Shown: positions 7,401 to 14,580 of the stretch, one piece after another | Position numbering within the stretch: the first letter of the stretch is position 1 | Layout of the letters: the number at the start of each line of letters is the position of its first letter | Source: Prevotellaceae bacterium UBA1710 | GTDB taxonomy: Bacteria; Bacteroidota; Bacteroidia; Bacteroidales; Bacteroidaceae | Assembly (NCBI GenBank): GCA_002317355.1 | Contig: DCJC01000044.1 | Span: 1 to 32,465 of the forward strand | Direction: 5' to 3' | Length of the DNA: 32,465 bases | Made by a program: the position numbers and the translations under genes | Notes under the pieces: model-generated | What the model saw: the letters and a program-made list of their open reading frames with translations, nothing else | The model's database searches: none | What the model was told of the DNA's origin: nothing

Positions 7401-10192
7401 GTGAGTCTGGTGGTTATACTACTGCAGGACAGAATGTTTACCACTCACTCCAACTTAAGAATGGTGTGCACTACATCAGTTTCAATGTTAATGGCGCTTC
7501 AACAAGTAATGTTACCGTTCGTCTTACCCGTTTGGCTCCTTTGTCTGCATTCGACAGATTCAGAGAGGGTTCTGTGACTGGTGAATATACAGAAACACTT
7601 GTACTTGACAAGACCTATAAGATTGACCAGAACAATAGTATCTGTGTAAAGTATGATAACTCTGCTGATGTTGCATCAGAGTACACCCTTACAATCCTGA
7701 AGGGTGCTGCAAATGACAAAACTACAATTTCAAATGTGTTAATCTCAACCAACGGCACAGAGACTCCTTCTACTTATGAGGTTATTGATAGAAATACAGA
7801 CTTCACAGGCTATGTAAACTATAACACAAGACTTGCTGCTCAGTGGAACTTCGACATCTGTGACCAGTATCGCTTTGTGGCAAGCCAGATGAACAGCAAC
7901 ACATGGACTGCAGATTATGGCAATACAGATGGTAAAGATGCTTCAACCGCGAAATATGGTAAGGTAATCTATACTTACAATAAGGCGCTTGGTACATCAG
8001 AAGATGATACCGATACTGGCACATATTCAGAACTTACATACAATGGAACTACTGTTATCCCTGTAGCTGCAGGCCTTAAGTTTAAGGCTGAGGCAAACAA
8101 AGTGAAGATTCAGGCAGATTTGTCCAATGGTGTGGTAACTGGTATTCATCTTATTCTTGAGGATGGCGTAAAGATGTATATTCCATACGTGGAGAATACC
8201 TTCCGTAATGACAATGATAATGCGTCAAATCCTACGAAGGATAACTTCGGAGAATTTGAGAACTGCATGCATCATCACAAGCGTGATATCCTTTATATCG
8301 CAACTGCTGATGCAACAAATTTCCTGAATCTTATAATTAATAGATGTATAGACCTTACAAACCAGACACTTTTGGGTGATGCAAATAATGAGTATGTAAA
8401 CGGTAAGACATTCAGAAAGACCAATTACCTTGGTAAGAATGGTACACCTTGTATCTTGCAGTTCAGAAGAGAGGCTGTGATTGATCGTATTGGTGTGAAC
8501 CGTAACCTTACATCTTCATTCTATACTCAGTATATCCATGAGCAAGGTTATACCAAGCCACAGCCACACATGCGTGTTGTAGGTGGTCTGAATGGTGGTA
8601 GAATTGCAAATGGTGTAAATGACAGCTGGGTTTATAGTGATAATGCTATTGTCATGACCTATGGTGGTTGGGAGGATTCTGAAGGTAGCAATAGTTATAC
8701 TGCCTTTGATGGATCTCCTGTAACTGATCAGTGGAGCGAGCTTACAGAAGGCGCAGGTGCGACTTCTCTTGCTGTTGGTGTATTCTCTGTGATTTCCCAA
8801 AATAATATTGCTCCTACGAGTGAGGCCCTGATGCATGAGACGAATACCGTGTATCATCCTGCAAGCAATGGTAAGTTCAATACTTCGTATGTAGAGAACT
8901 ATACTCCATGGACTCTTCCATGTCGTGGTGGCTATCTGAAGTTTGAACCTACAATCCCAGGTGTACTCAATGTTGATGTATTCCAAAAGGGTGGAAATGT
9001 ATATTACATTGCAGATGAGTTTGGTAAGTTGGTATCCACATCAGATGTGTTCTGCAAGATTACCTCTACCGCAACAATGACAAAGGCTAATAATGGTTTC
9101 TCTACCAATGTAGACAGCTATGTCAAGTATAGCTTTGATGTATATCCAGGCAAGACCTACTATATGTTCAGCAAAGAGGCAGGTATCGGTTTCGCAGGCT
9201 ATTTCTTCGAGCCTAATGTATATCGCACAAATGCAACTGATGAACTTGCTCGTCTGGATGTTGAGTTGAAGAAACTCACTTTGACCGATGGAACAAATTA
9301 TGCATATCCTAGCTCACTCGATGCATCATATAGAACAGTGAAGAGCCCAGGAACAAGTGGTGATGTTTCTTACACCATCCATTCTGACAACAAGGCAGTA
9401 GAGGTAACTCTCAACCGTTCATTCAAGGCTAATACCTGGAGCTCTATCTGCCTGCCATTCTCTATGAACAACAATGCAATGGAGAAGGTATTTGGTAAGG
9501 GTACACGTGTGGTTCTGTTGCGTGATGTGCAGGATAAGGAGAAAATGAAGTCTGGTAAGACAACAGCAAACTTCATTGCTCACGAGCATCAGGATATCAT
9601 CGCTGGTTATCCATATTTCATCTATCCTACATTGGCTGATATGAAGGAGAAGGATGAAGAAGATAATGAAGTGCCAATGACAGAGATAAGCAGTATAACG
9701 ACAAATGCTTATATCCCAGCCACAACAGCAAGTATCCCATCTATTTCAAGTCAGGGATTTGTTACTTCTGCCGGTTCAGGAAACTATGGTGGTCTGCAGG
9801 ATTATAACTTCACAGGTTCATTTAGTAATGTGATAGCACCTCAGGGATCATACTACATGAGCGTAAACGGTAAATTGTCAAGATGTACAAAGGCGGAGGG
9901 AGTTGCTCTTAAGCCTTATCGTGCATACATGAGTTTTGTTGGTACATACAGTGCAGCTAAGGCTCTTGATTCTGTATTCTATGGTAATACAGATGATAAC
10001 CTCAAGGAGGGTGATGCTACTGGTATTGATGAAATTAGCATTGATGACATGCTTCTCATGAATGGCATTTTGACTCAGAGCGCAAATGTATATAACATGC
10101 AGGGACAGATCGTTCGCCAGAATGTAACCAACCTTCAGGGACTTCCTAAGGGCGCATACATTGTGAATGGTAAGAAATATGTTATCAAGTAA
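4475..10192 (+). CDS. Large secreted multidomain esterase with Ig-like repeats and C-terminal sorting tail
   Basis: This 1905-residue protein starts at the ATG giving a clean signal peptide (residues 1-25, cleaved before Gln); a TTG 63 bases upstream is in frame but would spoil it. Residues about 27-205 form a beta-rich, possibly carbohydrate-binding domain. Four Ig-like repeats of about 105 residues follow (about 207-638), each with a TYTFKAEA-like strand, a W-R core, GTYYIGADA and a closing VITVNV strand. Residues about 640-940 are an alpha/beta-hydrolase of the LpqC/PHB-depolymerase and feruloyl-esterase type: oxyanion SLHGAA, nucleophile Ser784 in GFSNGG, Asp835 or 836 in HGTKDD, His913 in GMGHS. 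A long beta-rich region follows, and the last 30 residues (NVYNMQGQIVRQ, LPKGAYIV) resemble a type IX secretion tail. A role in de-esterifying plant polysaccharide is inferred; the substrate is unknown. Confidence 0.85.
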   Translation: MIKLKHKILLIMLLVLGIGAGNSWAQVLMNIQDLTAVVETNEAGTRYFANGQFSWTAGLRGNNNANVITVGSNKFVRLPAPNDNGGNYLNRLLTIQFATGKIKAGDHLVVDVARCTSDGNCDLGFFLIKQTMNNNVPSYTRPDLTSALLYYANTKDATRTYTIDYVIKEADINTINATTQNLVIGGFWYSSTAIHSIKIVRQSIEAIPEISVIAPTSKTLKLTKGQKYVFKAQAIGGVDQVGVIWRKFESATPEYAYDGEKLAQYTNSYEYEAPATPGTYYIGADAQHYNGGWQESDPYVITVNVVDDVLPKIEVTEPATNTITLGTGQSYTFKAQASEGENNERSVVWRTYTTATAANPSSGTKVTNAHSNTYAYTAPSTSGTYYIGANAQYQHSSGDYKESNPYIITVNVVGHTTPAISVSAPTTNSISLKPGETYVFKAEASGEGNPTVVWRQYNTASPAQTHSGKTLSYDDELTYTAPTTPGTHYIGADAWRACVDKSHSDHNSAPRVITVNVTHDVPTITVTAPASGVTTVDMLVGETYTFKAEASGGEGGAFVGWRRYRSATPKTADPGPEGSISGTDTYNGGIYEFKPTEAGTYYIGADALQVCKFEKNPDGTNKYENSLPYVITVNVRDNSVIGTENKNLSFAYNGETKTRQYRVYVPSSVLSQSTTEVPVVFSLHGAANSNELTDWGVQNFNSLADANKFIVVYPQGRKLIFPYFGNQTDGENGWESTGAINEDTEFFKAIIADLSSSTTRAEYKNNGSMRFTIDPSRIYITGFSNGGEMAYACANAMPEVFAAYSSISGLQMNEMHMQHHGSRPVPFIHIHGTKDDFIKYSHMPTVIDNMIFRNGNNMTPVNVTTGTASYWNDNITSNETSNFRKSEYTGGTYPYVYYEIGNGMTASDKGMGHSADCTIGGNNSKKIFWEFMSKYSLPANTTDPVEFSAKINTDNTDARAHGWQINNAGLSIAQYGESGGYTTAGQNVYHSLQLKNGVHYISFNVNGASTSNVTVRLTRLAPLSAFDRFREGSVTGEYTETLVLDKTYKIDQNNSICVKYDNSADVASEYTLTILKGAANDKTTISNVLISTNGTETPSTYEVIDRNTDFTGYVNYNTRLAAQWNFDICDQYRFVASQMNSNTWTADYGNTDGKDASTAKYGKVIYTYNKALGTSEDDTDTGTYSELTYNGTTVIPVAAGLKFKAEANKVKIQADLSNGVVTGIHLILEDGVKMYIPYVENTFRNDNDNASNPTKDNFGEFENCMHHHKRDILYIATADATNFLNLIINRCIDLTNQTLLGDANNEYVNGKTFRKTNYLGKNGTPCILQFRREAVIDRIGVNRNLTSSFYTQYIHEQGYTKPQPHMRVVGGLNGGRIANGVNDSWVYSDNAIVMTYGGWEDSEGSNSYTAFDGSPVTDQWSELTEGAGATSLAVGVFSVISQNNIAPTSEALMHETNTVYHPASNGKFNTSYVENYTPWTLPCRGGYLKFEPTIPGVLNVDVFQKGGNVYYIADEFGKLVSTSDVFCKITSTATMTKANNGFSTNVDSYVKYSFDVYPGKTYYMFSKEAGIGFAGYFFEPNVYRTNATDELARLDVELKKLTLTDGTNYAYPSSLDASYRTVKSPGTSGDVSYTIHSDNKAVEVTLNRSFKANTWSSICLPFSMNNNAMEKVFGKGTRVVLLRDVQDKEKMKSGKTTANFIAHEHQDIIAGYPYFIYPTLADMKEKDEEDNEVPMTEISSITTNAYIPATTASIPSISSQGFVTSAGSGNYGGLQDYNFTGSFSNVIAPQGSYYMSVNGKLSRCTKAEGVALKPYRAYMSFVGTYSAAKALDSVFYGNTDDNLKEGDATGIDEISIDDMLLMNGILTQSANVYNMQGQIVRQNVTNLQGLPKGAYIVNGKKYVIK

Positions 10193-10219
10193 ACAGAAAC
10201 CTAAAAAAGTATAAACAAT

Positions 10220-10411
10220 ATGAAGAAGAAATATATTCATCCACTGTGTAAAGGGCACGAACTCAAGACAACGGATTTGATTTGTGATTCGAAAGACCTA
10301 AATATAAATAATGCTGCAGAAGGAAGTAGCGTGTCATTTCATTCTCTGGAGTTTGATGATGATAATGTTGCTGCTGGCGCTAAAGGTGGTAGATCATTCT
10401 TTGATGAATAG
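10220..10411 (+). CDS. Small acidic-tailed protein downstream of the esterase
   Basis: This 63-residue protein starts 27 bases after the esterase stop and precedes the shared terminator, so it is probably co-transcribed. It has a basic start (MKKKYIHP), a middle with TTDLICDSKDL, and an acidic, Gly/Ala-containing end finishing RSFFDE. It has no signal peptide or membrane segment. Short proteins of similar layout (MKKKY-P start, a Leu/Ile-Cys/Ser pair, an Asp-rich end) are common as unnamed genes in Prevotella and Bacteroides; this is from general familiarity, not a search. I do not know its function. A peptide precursor or accessory factor for the large secreted protein is possible. Confidence 0.7.
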   Translation: MKKKYIHPLCKGHELKTTDLICDSKDLNINNAAEGSSVSFHSLEFDDDNVAAGAKGGRSFFDE

Positions 10412-10442
10412 TCTTAGAATTTAGTAATACATTAATAATATT

Positions 10443-10480
10443 AAAAGACACTGCATTTCAATAGTGCGGTGTCTTTTTTT
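10443..10480 (+). terminator. Intrinsic terminator after the 63-aa gene
   Basis: AAAAGACACTGCA pairs with TGCGGTGTCTTTT, followed by a run of T. It closes the esterase and small-protein transcript. Confidence 0.8.
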
Positions 10481-10581
10481 GATGATATATGAGTCGGATC
10501 TGTAGTGTAAGCCTTTCTTGTATTTCCCGTGAGGATGATAATTCGCTATTCTTCCTCTGCACTATCGTTTTATCAAGCTGG

Positions 10582-10604
10582 TGAAAACCAAGCATTGGTT
10601 TTCA
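10582..10604. repeat. Short perfect hairpin before a G run
   Basis: TGAAAACCAA and TTGGTTTTCA form a ten-pair stem with a GCA loop, followed by eight G. There is no T tract. It sits in the otherwise empty spacer before the tcdA promoter. Confidence 0.5.
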
Positions 10605-10666
10605 TGGGGGGGGATAGGCGGAAAATAAATGGTGTTTATAATCTCAAAAAAAAATGGGGTATATTC

Positions 10667-10697
10667 TTGGAGGTATGGGAAATAATGTGTAATTTTG
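10667..10697 (+). promoter_or_regulatory. tcdA promoter
   Basis: TTG (10667-10669), a 20-base spacer and TAATTTTG (10690-10697) match the consensus. The -7 box ends only ten bases before the first ATG (10708), leaving a leader of a few bases for that start or about 27 bases for the ATG at 10732. Confidence 0.7.
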
Positions 10698-10707
10698 CAA
10701 GCGGATT

Positions 10708-11496
10708 ATGAATACTTCTCTTGAATGCGGAATGCAACGCCGTACGGAACTTCTTCTCGGTGAGGAGAATATGGCAAGAATAAATAATGCTCGTGTGCTC
10801 ATCTTCGGAATCGGAGGTGTGGGGTCTTGGTGTGCTGAATGCCTTGTGAGAAGTGGTGTGAAGCATATCACAATCGTTGATGCTGATCGTGTCTGTATTA
10901 CTAACTGTAATCGACAGCTTGTGGCTACAAGTAAGACTGTTGGTCAGGTGAAGGTTGAGGCTTTGAAAGCACGACTGTTGGAGGTGAATCCGTATGTTGA
11001 GGTTGAGGCCTTGCAGAAGGTTTATAATGCCGAATCTGCTGAGTCGTTTCATATGGAGGGGTATGATGCTATCATTGATGCTATTGATTCTCTGAGTGAA
11101 AAGGCGGATTTGATTCTTCGTGCAACGAGTTTGCCTGAGAATGTCACATTCGTTTCGTCTATGGGTGCTGCATTGAGGGTTGATCCGTTCCAGGTGAGGA
11201 AAGCTGAGTTCTGGAAGGTGAATGGTGATCCACTTGCTCGTGCCATCAGAAAGAAGTTTAAGAAACAAGGTGTGAAGCCTGCACGTAAGTTCTTCTGTGT
11301 GTATAGTGAGGAGAAGCCTATGGAGAATCTTGGTACTTGCACCATATGCAATACAGCTGAGTGTGTTTGCCGTAATTATGATAATGAGCTCAATGCCAAG
11401 AAAGTGCAGGTGAATGGTTCGCTTTGCCATATCACTTCAATCTTTGGAATGTCGATAGCGGGAATTGTGCTTTCGGATTTGATTGGGAAGAGATAG
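10708..11496 (+). CDS. tcdA: tRNA threonylcarbamoyladenosine dehydratase (TcdA/CsdL)
   Basis: TcdA is an E1-like (ThiF/MoeB superfamily) enzyme that uses ATP to cyclise the t6A37 modification of ANN-decoding tRNAs to ct6A in the cytoplasm. The protein opens with the family hallmark RTELLLGEE, followed by the nucleotide-binding loop GIGGVGSWCAE, the acidic strand IVDADRV and SSMGAA. The length (262 residues) is normal. The C-terminal part carries the cysteine cluster CTICNTAECVC. Two starts are possible: the ATG at 10708, which would leave only a tiny leader, and the ATG at 10732, which fits homologue N-termini better. It appears to be a single-gene unit. Confidence 0.9.
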   Translation: MNTSLECGMQRRTELLLGEENMARINNARVLIFGIGGVGSWCAECLVRSGVKHITIVDADRVCITNCNRQLVATSKTVGQVKVEALKARLLEVNPYVEVEALQKVYNAESAESFHMEGYDAIIDAIDSLSEKADLILRATSLPENVTFVSSMGAALRVDPFQVRKAEFWKVNGDPLARAIRKKFKKQGVKPARKFFCVYSEEKPMENLGTCTICNTAECVCRNYDNELNAKKVQVNGSLCHITSIFGMSIAGIVLSDLIGKR

Positions 11497-11641
11497 GTTG
11501 TTGGGTGTTGTTTGCCACATTGGTCTGATTTTTTTTGTTGGCTGCAATTTTTTTTACGTATTATGCAATAATAAGACGAAAGTTGCGTTTATTATGAGGA
11601 AATAAGACTGATTTGCGCAAGATTAGATGCGCTAAGGGGGT

Positions 11642-12625
11642 ATGAATAGGAATTATATTATAATAATATTAACTTTATTATTTAATATTCTCGGTATTTC
11701 GGTAAGTGCTCAGGAAACACTTATGGATGATGATATGGCTGAGAAGGAAATGCAGATACTAAGGTGTCTGCAGAGGGCAAGCGTGGACTATAGTGCCGAG
11801 TTTGATGCCGAGCAGTTTGGTCTTCCAGCTCCTGACACTCTCCATCTTAAAAACGAATACCGTCATGAAGTATTGGCACTTGAGCTTTGTCCGATAATGC
11901 CGATTGGTGTTATCATCTGCATATCAGGTGTTGATTCGCCTTCTGCCACAGCTTATTATGGTCATGCACTTGAGTTTTATAAACTCGGTTATGCTGTTGT
12001 GATGGTTGATGTGGGTGGTCATATCAAGATCAATGACAAGAAATATGAGGAGGTGTCGGATGTACAGGCTATAACCGACTATATCAAGTCAAAACTGGAA
12101 TACACCAATCTTCCTATCATCGCAATGGGTGTTGCTATGGGTGGTACGGTTGCTATTCGCTCAATGATAGCCAGTTATGATATAAATGCTGTAATCTCAT
12201 TATCTGCTTTTTCTTCGTTTGAGGATTATTTCGCATTTAACCGTACAGAGGCAGAGCCTATCTATGACCTTCCAAATGGTGGATTGGATATGATAGCTGA
12301 TATGAGTGAAGCTGATAGCATAACATTGTCGAAGCTTTGTCATGTGAGTGGTATTGATCATCGTCCGGTTCTTCTTATGCAGAGTAGGGGTGACAAGTTT
12401 GTTCCATACACATATTTCAATCAGCTTGTAAAGGCAACAAAGATGAATACCAATGAGTTTGAGTCGTATGTGGCTGAGGGTAATGAGCATTATGTTTGTG
12501 GTGATTTCCTTAATCCAGCATCCGATACGAGGTATTTCTATGTGTTGCAAAGATTCCTGAAGCGACTTACTATGCATATTCCGACTTTGGCTTCAAGGAA
12601 ACTTGAGGATGCATCAGCGATTTGA
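11642..12625 (+). CDS. Secreted alpha/beta-hydrolase-like protein lacking the nucleophile serine
   Basis: This 327-residue protein has a signal peptide (residues 1-23, cleavage near VSA-QE) and an alpha/beta-hydrolase layout: a strand IGVIICISGVDS where the oxyanion loop should be, a nucleophile-elbow-like GVAMGG at 163-168, Asp251 in QSRGDKFVP and His283 in GNEHYV. The elbow normally reads G-x-S-x-G; here the central residue is Ala165 (codon GCT), while the Asp and His are present. It is therefore probably not a serine hydrolase of the usual kind. A binding role, or a different catalytic residue, is possible. The gene is complete, with no frameshift, and follows tcdA by 145 bases on the same strand with no clear promoter of its own. 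Confidence 0.75.
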   Translation: MNRNYIIIILTLLFNILGISVSAQETLMDDDMAEKEMQILRCLQRASVDYSAEFDAEQFGLPAPDTLHLKNEYRHEVLALELCPIMPIGVIICISGVDSPSATAYYGHALEFYKLGYAVVMVDVGGHIKINDKKYEEVSDVQAITDYIKSKLEYTNLPIIAMGVAMGGTVAIRSMIASYDINAVISLSAFSSFEDYFAFNRTEAEPIYDLPNGGLDMIADMSEADSITLSKLCHVSGIDHRPVLLMQSRGDKFVPYTYFNQLVKATKMNTNEFESYVAEGNEHYVCGDFLNPASDTRYFYVLQRFLKRLTMHIPTLASRKLEDASAI

Positions 12626-12690
12626 GTTGATGGGAAGTTTGGGGGATTAATAACTGCTCTAATTGGACTATAATAGTTGCTTTCGCGTTT

Positions 12691-12906
12691 TAAAAAAACA
12701 AAAGAAAACCAAGTAAAACAAGAGAAAACAATTGTTATTTATTTTTTTCGTCTGTTTTTACAGCAAAATGTTGATAGATGTTGCTATATGTTGAGCCGTC
12801 AGACGACTATTTTTAGAGTCGTCGCATAGCTCCTCAACATCTATAAACATGTTATAAACATAAAAACTGTTTTATTGGGTTTTCATCTGTTTCTTTTGTT
12901 TTTTTA
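12691..12906. repeat. MITE-like element with 17-bp terminal inverted repeats
   Basis: TAAAAAAACAAAAGAAA (12691-12707) is exactly inverted at 12890-12906. The centre (about 12788-12841) is a large hairpin, ATGTTGAG pairing with CTCAACAT and CGACT with AGTCG. The centre and right half are repeated at about 16663-16769 within the riboflavin operon. Confidence 0.65.
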
Positions 12907-13095
12907 GAAAGCAAATTGATTTCTCCTTCGGCTGTCGAGCATAACCTTCGTCGGACTCGCGTTATATTTAGGTTAATTGACAATTCCTGCATGAATAATG
13001 CGGGTTAATTCGTCTAATTCATAGTAAATACGCTTTGTCGAGCTTACAATATGCAACTATTATCTCTTAGAAGATGAAGAAAAACGGGGAAAAAG

Positions 13096-13126
13096 TTGCT
13101 AATTATCAGAAAAAGATGTAATTTTG
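13096..13126 (+). promoter_or_regulatory. Promoter of the small acidic protein gene
   Basis: TTG (13096-13098), a 20-base spacer and TAATTTTG (13119-13126) match the consensus. This settles the gene start: an in-frame TTG at 13096 is the -33 element, not a start codon. Confidence 0.7.
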
Positions 13127-13134
13127 TCCTTGGA

Positions 13135-13467
13135 ATGGAAAAAATGTATTATAAAAAAGTGGCCTTGCTACAAGGCGAGGATGCCAGAGATATTGTGATC
13201 GGTATTGCCGATTGCGATAATTGCGTGAGGCACTATGATGAGGATCAGGGATGGGTCAACACCATGAAAGCCATTGAATATGGCATGACGGAGGATCATC
13301 TCACATTCTACGAGGAAGATATTGATTTCGACTGGATGGAAGAAGAGAATGATGATATTGACTATATCTCTGAACAGGAGTTTACTGATATATTTCTTGC
13401 TATGAAGGAGTATGTGGCTGCTAATAGACTTGCTTATGACAAGTTTTGCAGCATGATAAAACTTTGA
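13135..13467 (+). CDS. Small acidic protein of unknown function
   Basis: This 110-residue protein starts at the ATG at 13135, or possibly at 13144 (MYYKK), which lies further from the predicted transcription start. It is strongly acidic, with a run of Asp and Glu around residues 60-80 (EEDIDFDWMEEENDD), and ends in a helix (YVAANRLAYDKFCSMIKL). It has no signal peptide, membrane segment or recognised domain. It has its own promoter and terminator, so it is a stand-alone gene. I do not recognise a family and give no function. Confidence 0.75.
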   Translation: MEKMYYKKVALLQGEDARDIVIGIADCDNCVRHYDEDQGWVNTMKAIEYGMTEDHLTFYEEDIDFDWMEEENDDIDYISEQEFTDIFLAMKEYVAANRLAYDKFCSMIKL

Positions 13468-13511
13468 GTGTTTATTTGTTTTATATTGGTAATGCTCGAT
13501 AAGAGCTTGAC

Positions 13512-13546
13512 AATCCCATTTCTGTTAAGAAATGGGATTTTTATTT
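13512..13546 (+). terminator. Intrinsic terminator
   Basis: AATCCCATTTCT pairs with AGAAATGGGATT around a GTTA loop and runs into TTTTTATTT. It lies 45 bases after the stop of the acidic protein gene. Confidence 0.8.
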
Positions 13547-13562
13547 GCTGATAAAAGCATAA

Positions 13563-13710
13563 ATAACGTGAGTTCGACGAATTAATTATTTGGCAGCAAG
13601 CTGCTTTTAACTGACAATAATTACTCTGCAAACTTAGAGTAATTTTTGTCAGTTCAGCACCAAAGGTGCGTATTAATATTGAGGAGTACAAATTGGTTGA
13701 ACTGACGTTA
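13563..13710. repeat. Dispersed TAACGT-ended repeat with long hairpin, copy c
   Basis: The element starts TAACGTGAGTTCGACGAAT and ends TTGAACTGACGTTA, i.e. inverted ends. Inside, ACTGACAATAATTACTCT (13610-13627) pairs with 13636-13653 (17 of 18). The 3' part matches the copies at 383 and 4098. It fills the space between two convergent transcripts. Confidence 0.7.
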
Positions 13711-13714
13711 AATA

Positions 13715-13768
13715 AAAAAGTGAAAAATAAGGAAATACTGGTGCGTATATCCCTATTTTTCACTTTTT
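13715..13768 (-). terminator. Terminator of the riboflavin operon (bidirectional)
   Basis: AAAAAGTGAAAAATA (13715-13729) and its perfect complement (13754-13768) form a 15-pair stem, extended by weaker pairing. T runs lie on both sides. It closes ribH on the minus strand. Confidence 0.75.
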
Positions 13769-13795
13769 AGTTTAATATCCTTTATAAAGGATTTA

Positions 13796-14257
13796 TTAGA
13801 GGCTCTTGTTCAAATTAATCATCTCGATAGCTGAGATCATTGCATCTGCACCCTTGTTGCCTGCCTTTGTACCAGCACGCTCAACTGCCTGCTCAATGCT
13901 GTCGGTTGTGAGGATTCCGTTGAGAACAGGAATACCGCTCTTCATTGCAGCTGTTGCAATGCCCTTGGCAGACTCATTTGCAACCATGTCAAAGTGTGGA
14001 GTAGCACCACGGATTACGGCACCGAGACATACCACAGCATCATATTTGCCGCTCTCTGCCATCTTCTGTGCTGTGAGAGGAATCTCGAAAGCACCAGGAA
14101 CGAGAGCTAGTGTGAGGTCGTTTGTGTCGCCACCATGACGTACGAAACAATCCTCTGCACCAGAGATAAGGTGAGAAACGATGAAATCATTGAAACGTGA
14201 GGCAACAATGCCGATCTTCTGGCCTGTAGCGACCAACTTTCCTTCTAAAGTCTTCAT
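13796..14257 (-). CDS. ribH: 6,7-dimethyl-8-ribityllumazine synthase
   Basis: RibH condenses 5-amino-6-ribitylaminouracil with 3,4-dihydroxy-2-butanone 4-phosphate to 6,7-dimethyl-8-ribityllumazine, the second-to-last step of riboflavin synthesis. The 153-residue length is normal. Family marks include IVASRFNDFIV near the N-terminus, VPGAFEIP, CLGAVIRGATPHFD with its active-site His, and GILTTDSIEQA. It is the last gene of the ribD-ribE-ribBA-ribH operon, separated from ribBA by an unusually long 323-base spacer filled with repeats, and is followed by a strong terminator. Confidence 0.95.
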   Translation of the reverse strand: MKTLEGKLVATGQKIGIVASRFNDFIVSHLISGAEDCFVRHGGDTNDLTLALVPGAFEIPLTAQKMAESGKYDAVVCLGAVIRGATPHFDMVANESAKGIATAAMKSGIPVLNGILTTDSIEQAVERAGTKAGNKGADAMISAIEMINLNKSL

Positions 14258-14370
14258 TTTGTTATGTTGATTTTTTATGTTGTTTTTATTCTATAGATTG
14301 TAATATCACTATGATATTTATGAAAATATGTCGTCCTTACAGGACTTTATATAGACGTAACGATCTGAAT

Positions 14371-14546
14371 GATAGGGTTTCCACCCTATCCTAAGATATG
14401 TCACCCTTTCAGGGTTCCCTTTCAGCCGACAACCTCTTGGAGGTTCAGGGGGGGGAGGGAAAACTTCAATTATGCACTTTCAGGGTTCCCTTTCAGCCGA
14501 TGACCTCTTTGAGGTTCAGAGTTTAGGGGAAAACTTCAATTATGCG
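14371..14546. repeat. 71-bp direct repeat plus hairpin in the ribBA-ribH spacer
   Basis: Two units (14406-14475 and 14477-14546, period 71) share CTTTCAGGGTTCCC, TTTCAGCCGA, ACCTCTT-GAGGTTCAG and AAAACTTCAATTATG. A hairpin GATAGGG-TTTCCA-CCCTATC lies just left at 14371-14390. Several sub-segments are small palindromes. No reading frame is present. Confidence 0.7.
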
Positions 14547-14580
14547 TTTGCACTATGCACTTTGAATTATGAACTATGAA

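Larger units (their letters stand above)
12626..13134. other. Intergenic region with a palindromic repeat element
   Basis: No gene is visible. The stretch holds a 216-bp element with 17-bp terminal inverted repeats (12691-12906), a GACTCGCGTTA motif near 12954 like the ends of other repeats in this window, and the promoter of the next gene (13096-13126). Confidence 0.6.

Noticed and set aside
8516..8986. 156-codon antisense frame in the esterase gene
   Set aside because: It is antisense to a strong coding sequence, with no domain; it is a shadow frame.
10636..11430. 264-codon frame antisense to tcdA
   Set aside because: tcdA is unmistakable on the other strand; the antisense translation is Ser/Thr/His-rich with no family resemblance.
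13096..13134. TTG at 13096 as start of the acidic protein
   Set aside because: It is the -33 element of a perfect promoter whose -7 box lies inside the would-be coding region.
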